From an uncultured Lachnospiraceae bacterium (GTDB lineage: Bacteria; Bacillota; Clostridia; Lachnospirales; Lachnospiraceae), in the NCBI GenBank assembly GCA_951801955.1, contig CATOOV010000032.1:1-37466 (forward strand): DNA of 37,466 bases, written 5' to 3'. Under the pieces are notes generated by a model. It saw only the letters and a program-made list of their open reading frames with translations. It was not told the origin of the DNA and made no database searches. This document shows positions 26,297-35,215 of this stretch, piece by piece. Position 1 is the stretch's first letter, and each line of letters begins with the position of its first letter. Both the position numbers and the translations under genes were made by a program.

Positions 26297-29200
26297 TTAT
26301 TTCTTTATCACAACACTTTTTGATTTGCTCCATGCCCCGTAAATTTTTGTTTTCCCAGAAGCCTTATAAGAACGGAGCCTTACATAATACCGTTTCTTTG
26401 CCTTCGTTTTGTTTATGGTCTTGCTGACCGTTTTAGATTTGTTGATTGTGACAGATTTTGCTTTTTTAAACTTCTTATTTGTGGCGTACTGAACCTGATA
26501 TCCGGTTGCTTTGCTGTCCTTCTTCCACTTTATGACAAAAGACTTGCTCTTTAAAGATTTCAGGCTGCTGATTTTCTGCTGCTTTGGCGCCACTGTGACA
26601 GTAACCGTCTTTTTTGCAGGTTTATAGTTCGCCGTTCCTGCTGCCTTGACCATAATCACAGCTTTTCCACATCCTTTGGCAGCCACTTTTCCATTTGTCT
26701 TTCCCACTGTCACAACCTTTTTATTGGATGAGGAATAGGTAATCGCTCCCTTTCCTTTTGCCTTCAGGGTAAATGCCTTACTTCCGTATACTTTCTTTAT
26801 ACTGGAAGCTACGCCAGTAATTTTCCCTGTTCCTTTTGCCACTGTGACAGCTACCAGGCTGCTGGCTGTTTTCGCCGTTTTCTTCCCTGTGGCATTCTGG
26901 TTTGTATTGGTTATTTCACAATAATAATACGAGGTTCCTGCCGTTGATGTAGCCGGGGTATAAGATGCCTTGGAAGCCCCTTTGACCAGCTTGGCACCCT
27001 TTTTGCTGTTCTTGGTATTTTTATACCACTGATACGTTAAAGTCCCTTCATCGCTTACCTTTGCCTTCACAGCCAATGCCTTTGCCTTGCCTTTGTATTG
27101 GTAAGACGCCTTTACCGGCTGTTTTGTAATCACTGGGTTTTGCGCATCTTTCACTTCTGGCTGTGGGGTTGATGCAGAAGTTATCTTTGCCGGGGCAATC
27201 ACGAACTTGTCCATCCGTGGTGTGAAATCATCCTGCACACTGCTGAATTGATACGAATTATCATTGGTAAATGTCAGTACATTGTTCCCCTTGTCCAATG
27301 TTATATCCACAATCGTATTTTTATAAGTGTCCCAGCAAAATGTATTTTTAAAATACACCGTCTGGGGCGGGTTGCCATTTATGCTGACCTGCATATAACG
27401 TTCCACCAAATCCGTATTATAGGGATGTACATAATCTTTTCCTGCCTGGGTTTTCATCACAGGCGCCGGCTCGTCGTTGGAATAAACCACAGACAGTTTG
27501 TAATCTCCTGCCTCGGCTGCGCTTACGTTCAGTGAAAGGGAATTGTCCATGCCTCCACGGAATCCTTCTACCGCTTTTCCACCAGAAGCATACGGCGTCT
27601 CAATGATTTCAGGAATCGCCCTGCCTCCAGGAAGATACGAATACCCATCTGCTTTCTTTGTACCGCCTAATTGACACTCTTCCGCTTCCAGCACGGCAGC
27701 ATATTCCTCTGCCGCTTTTGGAGTTTCTGTAAAAACAACCTGGTCAATGGTAAGGTTGGTTCCCGTCAGGCGCATGCTGTTCATACCTGCCGTCAGATAC
27801 ACCATTCCTGCATTTGCATTGCCCAAAGGTACATCCAGCAATTTCTTCCAGCTAAGGCTTACTGCTGATTCTGCCTTTGCATCCGCTGCATAATTCATAA
27901 TACTCTTAGAAAGTTCTGCATCGCCATTTCCTGCAGTCCCAACCGTATAATAGCCATCCCTTGGAACGCTGACATAAAATTCAAATGCCCCGCTGCCCAC
28001 TGCACTTCCGGCGCCGCAAAACGTTCCCGCTTGGGAAAATGTATAACCAGCCTGTTTTCCCACCAATTCCTCTGGTTCTATGCTGATTACTGCCTCCTCT
28101 TTGGGTTCATATACCAAATCAATCTTATCCAGCATTGCACACAAAATAGAATTGACGTCTTTTCCCTTCTGGGATTCCCCCTTGTACATAAGCTGGATTG
28201 TATGTATTCCTTTTGCCAATTCCACATAAACTGTTTTATAGTTATAATATCCCCATTTTACTGTGGAATCATAGACAATCTCCTGGGGTATCCCTCCATC
28301 AATGGTAAGGTTTTGCCTGCAAAGCGCACCAATGGCGCGATTCTGTCCGCCAGAATCCACATACTGAAGCGTCAGCGGATCTACCTGGGGCGCCTGGCTG
28401 GTATAATAAATATTCAGCCGGTATCTTCCGTCCTTTGGCACATGTACGGTAAACTTCACCCCGTCGTTTTCTGTATCTAGGCTTCCTACTTCTGCACGGT
28501 TGGAACGTGCCAGGTCTCCGCCTCCGGTTTTTGTGTAAGCTTTTGCCCCGCCTATTAGTTCTGTCTCCTCTGCCTCATACGTTTTCTCCCAGTTTTTCTC
28601 ATATCCTGCAATCGTGCCCACTTCTGTCCCCACTGAGGGCGTAATTACTGCAAAATAAGCGTCCATCAGTTCTGCATCTGTAATAGCCAGTACAAGGTCG
28701 TCTCCTGAAAAGGCAAGATTTCCTTCAAATTCCACAGGAATCCCATCTGCAAATCCCTGCTGTCCAGTATATTTTGTGCTGTATAATTTTACATGTGCCA
28801 TCGTTGCATTCTGAAACATTTTGGTAGAACGGATATTTTCAATGCTGACGGTCTGTTTTCCTGCCTGGCCTCCAAACAAGCTGTAAATGATACCTGCCTT
28901 TTCATCCGTGCTGACCAGCCCATACAACCTGCCGTAAGCCCCTGGCTCACCAACATCCTCTAAAACCAGCGGAGCTTTTTTTCCTGTCATCTGGGCATAC
29001 CATTTGTATACCCACCAAGCGCCGTTTGGCTTGTTGGCGTCTGCTGCAAGCTCATTCAAGGAATTTGCCAGTCCCCAGTAAGGCAGGGAAGCATAGACAT
29101 CTTCCTCCTCAAAAATGGAAAGCCAATTCACCAATGCGCCCGGATTCCCTACATCGTCAAAATTTACAGTCTCATTGACAAAAATAATTGGGTCAATCCC

Positions 29201-30067
29201 TGAATTCTGATAATATGTTTCCACATATCCTTTCACTTCGTCACAGTGGGATTTAAAAGTTGCCAGCTTATCTTTTTGGAGTTCATGCCAAGTGATATAT
29301 TCTGGCAGGCAATTATTTTTCTGGCAAAATTCAAAAAAGGTCTGATATGCGCTGCTGTTATATACCGAAAAATTCGGTCCTGCGACCTTGACCGCTGGAT
29401 TAATCGCCTTGATGGTCTTATAAATCGTCAGCCAATCGTTGCACATCTGGGAAACCTTATTCTGGTACCAAATCCCATCCGGCTCGTTAAAGATTACAAA
29501 ACTGTAACCTGCAATTTCCTCTGGTGTTTTCCCATCAAACATTTTCGTAACAATTTTCTTCACTATCTCATTATAATCTGCAATGCCGTTGGATTCATAG
29601 GGCCATTCCAGATAATAATCCTGCAGGTAAATCTGGATATTTTCCACGCCGCACTCTTGCAGATAGGGTGTCAGGCGGTATCCGTCCCCGGAAGGATGCT
29701 GCTGTCCGTCTGCCGCTTTCTGCACCAGGATTTTTGGAGAAATTGCCTTGATGAGATCGGCGGAAGGCACGCCGATTTCACTTACGCCATATAAAAACCC
29801 AGTAGAACCATGAAACAGTTCTTTCCCCTTCTGCGGGGAAACGTCAAAATGCAGCATAGGACCATAAGATTTTTCATCCATTGCCTTACGCAGCGCCAAA
29901 AGAGCCGCATCCACTGCTGCCTGGTCCTGCCCAGCAGCCGCCTGCTTTGCCGCCGTAACCGCTGCTTGTATCTTTTTTTGGCTTTCATCAACCAATCCGC
30001 CTTGGCTTATTTTCTCATAACACCTCTCCTTTCGTTTTCTGAAATCTTGCTCTTTCCGTAATTCCAT
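26297..30067 (-). CDS. Large GH-A clan (GH39-like) surface protein with CBM, Ig-like and Fn3 domains, export signal apparently lost
   Basis: The open frame encodes 1256 residues. Residues 25-65 are a FIVAR-like helix pair. Residues about 70-480 are a TIM-barrel glycoside hydrolase with an acid/base candidate E195 (FNEPDG) and a nucleophile candidate E299 (FVNETVNF). Two CBM6/35-like modules follow (about 490-660 and 750-930), then Ig-like and Big_2-like domains (970-1160) and a C-terminal Fn3-like domain. Such proteins are normally secreted, yet no signal peptide is present and the ATG at 30067 has no ribosome-binding site. A good site (AGGAGAGG) with ATG AGA AAA TAA lies at 30018 in another frame, as if the leader was deleted. 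The substrate cannot be named. Confidence 0.75.
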   Translation of the reverse strand: MELRKEQDFRKRKERCYEKISQGGLVDESQKKIQAAVTAAKQAAAGQDQAAVDAALLALRKAMDEKSYGPMLHFDVSPQKGKELFHGSTGFLYGVSEIGVPSADLIKAISPKILVQKAADGQQHPSGDGYRLTPYLQECGVENIQIYLQDYYLEWPYESNGIADYNEIVKKIVTKMFDGKTPEEIAGYSFVIFNEPDGIWYQNKVSQMCNDWLTIYKTIKAINPAVKVAGPNFSVYNSSAYQTFFEFCQKNNCLPEYITWHELQKDKLATFKSHCDEVKGYVETYYQNSGIDPIIFVNETVNFDDVGNPGALVNWLSIFEEEDVYASLPYWGLANSLNELAADANKPNGAWWVYKWYAQMTGKKAPLVLEDVGEPGAYGRLYGLVSTDEKAGIIYSLFGGQAGKQTVSIENIRSTKMFQNATMAHVKLYSTKYTGQQGFADGIPVEFEGNLAFSGDDLVLAITDAELMDAYFAVITPSVGTEVGTIAGYEKNWEKTYEAEETELIGGAKAYTKTGGGDLARSNRAEVGSLDTENDGVKFTVHVPKDGRYRLNIYYTSQAPQVDPLTLQYVDSGGQNRAIGALCRQNLTIDGGIPQEIVYDSTVKWGYYNYKTVYVELAKGIHTIQLMYKGESQKGKDVNSILCAMLDKIDLVYEPKEEAVISIEPEELVGKQAGYTFSQAGTFCGAGSAVGSGAFEFYVSVPRDGYYTVGTAGNGDAELSKSIMNYAADAKAESAVSLSWKKLLDVPLGNANAGMVYLTAGMNSMRLTGTNLTIDQVVFTETPKAAEEYAAVLEAEECQLGGTKKADGYSYLPGGRAIPEIIETPYASGGKAVEGFRGGMDNSLSLNVSAAEAGDYKLSVVYSNDEPAPVMKTQAGKDYVHPYNTDLVERYMQVSINGNPPQTVYFKNTFCWDTYKNTIVDITLDKGNNVLTFTNDNSYQFSSVQDDFTPRMDKFVIAPAKITSASTPQPEVKDAQNPVITKQPVKASYQYKGKAKALAVKAKVSDEGTLTYQWYKNTKNSKKGAKLVKGASKASYTPATSTAGTSYYYCEITNTNQNATGKKTAKTASSLVAVTVAKGTGKITGVASSIKKVYGSKAFTLKAKGKGAITYSSSNKKVVTVGKTNGKVAAKGCGKAVIMVKAAGTANYKPAKKTVTVTVAPKQQKISSLKSLKSKSFVIKWKKDSKATGYQVQYATNKKFKKAKSVTINKSKTVSKTINKTKAKKRYYVRLRSYKASGKTKIYGAWSKSKSVVIKK

Positions 30068-30319
30068 AATTACCGATTTTTTATAGGTATCAATAATTAT
30101 ACAACAAAAATTGCTTCAACCGTTAGGATAGATTCGCGAAAATTGGTTGTATTTTTTTGTTATATCAGATTCGGATGTCAAAAGATAGTCCCACAAAACC
30201 TTCTTGGCACCTTGCAAAAAAATAAATATAGGGATATAATGGTCTGTAGATTTTATATAAAATAACGCGTAAAAACCGCAAGAATTATTGTGGAAATTAA
30301 CAGAAAAGAGGGAAAATCT
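30068..30319. other. Intergenic region between divergent surface-protein genes
   Basis: This AT-rich region of about 250 bp holds the promoter of the plus-strand LRR gene. I see no clear promoter for the large minus-strand gene, although a TATAAT occurs on that strand near 30100. Confidence 0.5.
30212..30240 (+). promoter_or_regulatory. Sigma-A type promoter for the LRR gene
   Basis: TTGCAA and a perfect TATAAT are 17 nt apart, about 80 nt upstream of the LRR start codon. Confidence 0.65.
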
Positions 30320-32551
30320 ATGAAATGGAGCAAGTTGTTATGCTTTGGGCTGGCGGCAGCATTGTCCTGCGCCAGCCTTCCGCAAATGCCAGCCTACGCG
30401 CAGGAAGCAGCGTGGCAGGAGGAAATCCCGGAGGGAAACAAGGGATATGCAGGGGAGGAATCTTTGGGAAGAATGGTAACAGAATCAGAAGGGAGCGCAG
30501 GGGAACTGGAAGAGCCTCTCCCTGAGGCTTTGCCAAGGATTGTGGCAGGGCAGGATACAAAGGCAGCAAATACGACAGAAGAAGATTTCAAGTATCAGGA
30601 ATTGGATGACGGTACACTGGAAATCACTGAATATAAAGGGAGTGCAGAAGAACTTGTAGTTCCGGCTGAAATTGATGGGAAACAAGTAACCAGCATCGGA
30701 TTTAGGGCATTTGACGGCTGCAGCAGCCTCACTGGCATACAGCTCCCAAAAGGGCTTACTACCATCGGGACGTGGGCATTTTCCGGATGCAGCAGCCTCA
30801 CTGGCATACAGCTCCCAAAAGGGCTTACTACCATCGGGCAAGCTGCATTTTCCGGCTGCAAAAGCCTCACAAATATAGAAATTCCAGAAGGGCTTACTAC
30901 CATCGGGGTGTTGGCATTTTACGGATGCAAAAGCCTGGCTGGAATTAATGTGGACAGTGGCAATCCAATATATGCATCCCAGGAAGGCATACTGTATGAT
31001 AAAGAGAAAAAAACTTTGCTTTGCTGTCCAGGGGGAAAAACGGGAAATGTCAAACTGCCACAAGGGCTTACTACCATCGGGCAAGAGGCATTTTCCGGAT
31101 GCAGCAGCCTCACTGGCATACAGCTCCCAAAAGGGCTTACTACCATCGGGCAAAATGCATTTTACAGCTGCAGAAGCCTCACAAACATAGAGATTCCAGA
31201 AGGGGTAACCAGCATCGAATATGGGGCATTTGACGGATGCAGCAGCCTCACTGGCATACAGCTCCCAAAAGGGCTTACTACCATCGGGCAAAATACATTT
31301 TACAGCTGCAGAAGCCTCACAAACATAGAGATTCCAGAAGGGGTAACCAGCATCGAATATGGGGCATTTTCCGGATGCAGCAGCCTCACTGGCATACAGC
31401 TCCCAAAAGGGCTTACTACCATCGGGCAAGCTGCATTTTACGGCTGCAAAAGCCTCACTGGCATACAGCTCCCAAAAGGGCTTACTGCCATCGGGCAAAG
31501 TGCATTTTCCGGCTGCAAAAGCCTGGCTGGGATTAATGTGGACAGTGGCAATCCAATATATGCATCCCAGGAAGGCATACTGTATGATAAAGAGAAAAAA
31601 ACTTTGCTTTGCTGTCCAGGGGGAAAAACGGGAAATGTCAAACTGCCACAAGGGCTTACTACCATCGGGCAAAGTGCATTTTACGGCTGCAAAAGCCTCA
31701 CTGGCATACAGCTCCCAAAAGGGCTTACTACCATCGGGCAAAGTGCATTTTACGGCTGCAGCAGCCTCACTGGCATACAGCTCCCAAAAGGGCTTACTAC
31801 CATCGGGCAAAGTGCATTTTCCGGCTGCAAAAGCCTGACTTTGGTCGTTGTAAAGGGCAGTTACGCAGAAACTTATGCCAAAGAAAATGGGTTAAAATAT
31901 AAATATGCATGCACCCACAATTACAAGTTCCAAACCAGCAAGGCGACAACAAAGAAAAATGGGGAACGCAGCGAGGTCTGTACCAAATGCGGGGATATCA
32001 AAAGTAAGACAACCATTTATGCCGCAAAGGTCATAAAGCTCTCGAAGACGTCTTACACCTATAATGGCAAGGCGCAGAAACCCTCCGTTTCCATTAAGGA
32101 CAGCAAAGGCAAGGCGTTGAAGGAAAAAACCGATTACGCCATATCCTATGCCAAGGGCAGGAAAAATGTAGGCGTTTATACGGTGGGGATTACGTTCAAA
32201 GGGAACTATACGGGAACGATAAAAAAGACCTTTACCATAGCGCCCAAGCCCACCAGCATTTCCAAGTTGGCGCCAAAGAAAAAGGGATTTGCCCTGAAAT
32301 GGAAAAAACAGGATAAACAGACCACAGGTTATGAGATCGCTTACTCCACCAGTAAGAAATTTACGGGAAAAACCACATCCACAGCCACCGTGGGTAAAAA
32401 TAAAACTACATCAAAATCCATAGGGAAACTGAAGGCAAAGAAGAAATATTATGTAAGGATTCGTACATACAAAGATGTGAAAACCAGCGGGAAAACCAAA
32501 AAGATTTATTCTGGATGGTCAAAGCTAAGAAGCGTTACGACTAAGAAGTAG
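30320..32551 (+). CDS. Secreted BspA-type LRR protein with Ig-like and Fn3 domains
   Basis: A 743-residue exported protein. The signal peptide starts MKWSKLLCFGLAAALSC and ends near AYA-QE. From about residue 130, eleven LRR units of exactly 23 residues (LTGIQLPKGLTTIGQxAFxGCxS and LTNIEIPEG variants) and two 58-residue units with LAGINVDSGNPIYASQEG follow. The rest is a Cys-containing linker (CTHNYKF, CTKCGD), an MBG/Ig-like domain and a C-terminal Fn3-like domain ending SVTTKK. No cell-wall anchor is seen. The start is set by the signal peptide and an AGAGGG site. LRR codons are almost identical between units, which points to recent expansion. Likely role: adhesion or glycan binding. Confidence 0.88.
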   Translation: MKWSKLLCFGLAAALSCASLPQMPAYAQEAAWQEEIPEGNKGYAGEESLGRMVTESEGSAGELEEPLPEALPRIVAGQDTKAANTTEEDFKYQELDDGTLEITEYKGSAEELVVPAEIDGKQVTSIGFRAFDGCSSLTGIQLPKGLTTIGTWAFSGCSSLTGIQLPKGLTTIGQAAFSGCKSLTNIEIPEGLTTIGVLAFYGCKSLAGINVDSGNPIYASQEGILYDKEKKTLLCCPGGKTGNVKLPQGLTTIGQEAFSGCSSLTGIQLPKGLTTIGQNAFYSCRSLTNIEIPEGVTSIEYGAFDGCSSLTGIQLPKGLTTIGQNTFYSCRSLTNIEIPEGVTSIEYGAFSGCSSLTGIQLPKGLTTIGQAAFYGCKSLTGIQLPKGLTAIGQSAFSGCKSLAGINVDSGNPIYASQEGILYDKEKKTLLCCPGGKTGNVKLPQGLTTIGQSAFYGCKSLTGIQLPKGLTTIGQSAFYGCSSLTGIQLPKGLTTIGQSAFSGCKSLTLVVVKGSYAETYAKENGLKYKYACTHNYKFQTSKATTKKNGERSEVCTKCGDIKSKTTIYAAKVIKLSKTSYTYNGKAQKPSVSIKDSKGKALKEKTDYAISYAKGRKNVGVYTVGITFKGNYTGTIKKTFTIAPKPTSISKLAPKKKGFALKWKKQDKQTTGYEIAYSTSKKFTGKTTSTATVGKNKTTSKSIGKLKAKKKYYVRIRTYKDVKTSGKTKKIYSGWSKLRSVTTKK
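30700..31840 (+). repeat. Tandem 69-bp LRR-coding repeats with two 174-bp units
   Basis: Eleven 69-bp units and two longer units are nearly identical at the DNA level. About 160 bp around 30925-31085 recurs at 31513-31673 with almost no differences, exactly 588 bp (196 codons) apart. Confidence 0.85.
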
Positions 32552-33012
32552 GGCGGGATTTTTCATCTGCCATATACAGGTTTATTTTTCAGAAGGTGAG
32601 TTTGTCATGATAATATGTTAATCAAAGATTGAAGTATATGATAATTAATGCTACAATCGCCTTAACAGAAGAATCTTAGGCAGAATATAACATAATAGGT
32701 AATTGCGAAACTACCAAATGATCAAAGTTTCCTATACAATTTATACACTTTTATCTAACTATTTTTATCATACAAAAGCACGAAATGCAGGGCGCACCAA
32801 ACATTCCAGCAAGCCTCTGACTGCAAAGAATCATGTTCCGCAAAGGCTTCCATGGTTCTTTGCGTCTTGTTTTCATGGTACTGGAATGCATTTCTTACCT
32901 TTTGTATGGGAAAATAGTTACTATCAAATTTCCTGAATTGTATAGGAAACTTATAAAACGATTGCGTTTTGCAATTGCCTATATAACCTAACACCAAAAG
33001 GAGAAGTACCTA
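32552..33012. other. Long intergenic region containing a large foldback
   Basis: After the LRR gene there are about 140 bp with no clear feature, then the foldback at 32694-32993, then the ribosome-binding site of the next gene. Short open frames of 77-80 codons on both strands lie within the foldback and have no ribosome-binding sites or recognisable protein. Confidence 0.6.
32694..32993. repeat. About 300-bp imperfect inverted repeat (MITE-like or structured leader)
   Basis: Two arms of roughly 135 nt pair with each other. The ends are AGGTAATTGC and GCAATTGCCT. Inside, AGTTTCCTATACAATT (32726-32741) is matched exactly by its complement at 32935-32950. CTATTTTTATCATACAAAAG pairs with CTTTTGTATGGGAAAATAG, and GCAAAGAATCATG with CATGGTTCTTTGC near the tip. 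The element ends only about 20 nt before the next start codon. Confidence 0.75.
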
Positions 33013-33597
33013 ATGAGAATCAAAAAAGCAATTGTAACTGCAGCGGTTATCCTTACGGCACTGCAGGTACCTGTCGCAGTTTCCGCACATGGACATGGTG
33101 GTGGCCATCACGGCGGCGACCATCACGGTTCCTATTCCGAATGCAGCGTACCTGGCTGCAATGCATCAGGGGAACATCGGCATGGGAATGACTGTTACGA
33201 CGGGCACGCAGGGCATTGCCTAACTTACAAACAATGCACCATATCTGGCTGTACAAAGACGGGAGGCCATCATCACAACGGCAAATATTACTATGGCCAT
33301 GCTGGCAAAAAGGCATACCGCCAGTGCACCGTATCTGGCTGTAAGAAAACAAAAACACATAAACATAACGGCAAAACCTATTACGGTCATTCAAACAAAT
33401 GTATCACGTACAAACAATGTACCGTATTTGGCTGCAGGAAAACCGGGAAACATACCCATAACGGCAGATGTTATTATGGACATTCCACTGGCAGCAAAAG
33501 ATACAGCCAGTGTACCGTTCCAGGCTGTAAAAAGATCAAGGGACACAGCCATAGCGGAAGACACTATTATGGACATTCCACAATAAAGGCCTATTAA
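33013..33597 (+). CDS. Secreted Cys/His-rich repeat protein, putative metal binder
   Basis: A 194-residue protein I do not recognise from a named family. It has a signal peptide (MRIKKAIVTAAVILTALQ, cleavage near VSA-HG), then a His/Gly-rich stretch (HGHGGGHHGGDHHG), then five consecutive 30-31-residue repeats with the pattern C-x4-C-x5-H-x-H-x7-H, for example QCTVSGCKKTKTHKHNG followed by KTYYGH. The regular spacing of two Cys and three His per unit suggests Zn or another metal; alternatively the Cys form disulfides outside the cell. The protein is basic, with many Tyr. AAAGGAGA lies 8 nt before the ATG. It directly follows the foldback sequence. Confidence 0.8.
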   Translation: MRIKKAIVTAAVILTALQVPVAVSAHGHGGGHHGGDHHGSYSECSVPGCNASGEHRHGNDCYDGHAGHCLTYKQCTISGCTKTGGHHHNGKYYYGHAGKKAYRQCTVSGCKKTKTHKHNGKTYYGHSNKCITYKQCTVFGCRKTGKHTHNGRCYYGHSTGSKRYSQCTVPGCKKIKGHSHSGRHYYGHSTIKAY

Positions 33598-33641
33598 ATT
33601 CTAAGCGCGGGCAGACTGCGCTTCTGCAATCCGCCAAAGGC

Positions 33642-33675
33642 AGATCAGACGGGGGAGCCCTCCCCCATCTGACCT
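33642..33675. terminator. GC-rich hairpin after the Cys/His gene
   Basis: A 16-bp stem with two wobble positions (AGATCAGACGGGGGAG with its partner, loop CC) lies 45 nt after the stop. There is no T-run, so intrinsic termination is uncertain. Confidence 0.4.
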
Positions 33676-33775
33676 AGGGCATGGGATGCCGAATCCATGC
33701 GCATCAAAAGCGCATTGAATAAAGTTTCAGAGAATCTCTATCTTTTTGAAAAACAAAACAGCAAAAATGGGTTTC

Positions 33776-35158
33776 TCAATCGCTACCCCTGTTCGGTTTT
33801 TCCAGATCATACTGTGCAGGCCCATGCAGCAGCCGCCCATCCTCTCTAAAGCAGGAACCATGACAGGGACATTCCCATGTAGCTTCATCTTCATTTTTTT
33901 CCAGCTTACAGCCCATATGGGGACATTTTCCAGGAAATTCCTCTGCGGACAATGCCTGTTTCGATAATCCCTTCACCGCATGCACGACATTTTCTGTAAA
34001 ATTCTTAGAAAGCGCCGTCACGGGGAAACGCTGCGGCGCAAACACTTCCTGATCTTCATTTTTTCGTCCCAAAATCATATCAGATATGATAGTTGCTGAT
34101 ACCATAGAAGAGGTCATCCCCCATTTTCCAAACCCAGTTGCCACATACCAGTTTGGTTCATCTGAGGAAAAATTACCGATATATGGAATGTGGTCCATCG
34201 GCATACAGTCTTGCGCCGACCAATGGGCAATTTCACTGCATCCAGGAAACCACTCCCTTGCCTGTTTTCTAAGGTTATCGTATTTTCCTCCAGAAACATT
34301 TTCTCCGGTCCGATGGCTGCCGCCGCCCATAAGGAGTATTGTCTTTCCTTTGGCTTGGCAGGTACGTAGCGAATATCCTTCTTTTTCTATTCCAAGATAC
34401 ATTCCCTCCCATTTTTTCTGGTCCCCTGGCAGTTCCAACGCAATCACATAACTGCGTTCCTGATGCATCCGCAGAAAATAATAACCTGGAACTACCTGCC
34501 AGGGATAATGGACTGCAAATACGATATGTTCTGCTTCCACCTTGCCTTCTTTTGTGCAGGCACATTGCCCCTCCACCTGGATTACCCTGGAATGTTCGTA
34601 AATTGTCAAATTCTCTGTGAGACTTTTTATAAATTCCAAGGGATGGAATTGTGCCTGCTTCTGGAATTTTACTGCTCCTGCCACCGAAATGGGCAGATCG
34701 GTTTCTTCTATATATTCTGCCTGGATTCCTAACAATTTTGCCGCAAGTACTTCATTCTCAAGGTCTTTTGTCCTGGATGGGGCGATGGTATACAAATAGG
34801 AAGGGCATCGCTGGAACTGGCAGTCAATCTGTTCTTTCAAAATAATCTCTTGATATCGTTCAATTGCCTGTTCATTTGCATGTGCATACTGCCTTGCTTT
34901 TTCTTCTCCAAATTTATCGATAAGGCTGGCATAAATCAGATTATGTTGGGAGGTAATCTTTGCTGTTGTATTTCTAGTCTGACCACTGCCAATCCGGTCT
35001 GCCTCCAATACCACAACATCAATTCCCTGTGATTTTAACAGATATGCTGTCAAAATCCCTGCCATCCCCGCACCAATCACTGCCACCTTTGTTTCAACTG
35101 TTCCTTTTAAAGATTCCCGCTTGGGAATCTCTACTTGTTTTCTCCAGATTGACTCCAT
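33776..35158 (-). CDS. FAD-dependent oxidoreductase with C-terminal Rieske domain
   Basis: A 460-residue DAO-type flavoprotein. The FAD-binding motif is VAVIGAGMAGILTAYLL (G29, G31, G34), followed by LEADRIGSGQTRNTTAKIT. The middle part holds the substrate domain, with GGGSHRTGE and GFGKWGMTSSMVSA. The C-terminal Rieske [2Fe-2S] motif has C412-x-H414 and C430-x2-H433 (CPHMGC and CPCHGS). This two-part layout is common in Firmicutes; the substrate is unknown. The start at 35158 is chosen because AGAGG lies 8 nt upstream; an earlier TTG in frame is less supported. It stands alone between the Cys/His gene and the ABC exporter genes. Confidence 0.85.
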   Translation of the reverse strand: MESIWRKQVEIPKRESLKGTVETKVAVIGAGMAGILTAYLLKSQGIDVVVLEADRIGSGQTRNTTAKITSQHNLIYASLIDKFGEEKARQYAHANEQAIERYQEIILKEQIDCQFQRCPSYLYTIAPSRTKDLENEVLAAKLLGIQAEYIEETDLPISVAGAVKFQKQAQFHPLEFIKSLTENLTIYEHSRVIQVEGQCACTKEGKVEAEHIVFAVHYPWQVVPGYYFLRMHQERSYVIALELPGDQKKWEGMYLGIEKEGYSLRTCQAKGKTILLMGGGSHRTGENVSGGKYDNLRKQAREWFPGCSEIAHWSAQDCMPMDHIPYIGNFSSDEPNWYVATGFGKWGMTSSMVSATIISDMILGRKNEDQEVFAPQRFPVTALSKNFTENVVHAVKGLSKQALSAEEFPGKCPHMGCKLEKNEDEATWECPCHGSCFREDGRLLHGPAQYDLEKPNRGSD

Positions 35159-35215
35159 CTTCTTTGCCTCTTTTCTTTTTATCATCTCCAAATAAAAACA
35201 AAATGTACAAATTTT

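Noticed and set aside
30485-31810. A 441-codon open frame antisense to the LRR gene, with MPDGSKPFWELYASEA-type repeats
   Set aside because: It is a by-product of the 69-bp LRR repeats, whose length is a multiple of three. It has no ribosome-binding site, and the sense frame has a signal peptide and family matches.
30700-31840. Regularly spaced repeats that resemble a CRISPR array
   Set aside because: The units are 69 bp, contiguous, without unique spacers, and encode LRRs in frame.
32703-32997. Open frames of 77-80 codons on both strands between the LRR and Cys/His genes
   Set aside because: Both lie within the foldback repeat, have no ribosome-binding site and match no family I know.
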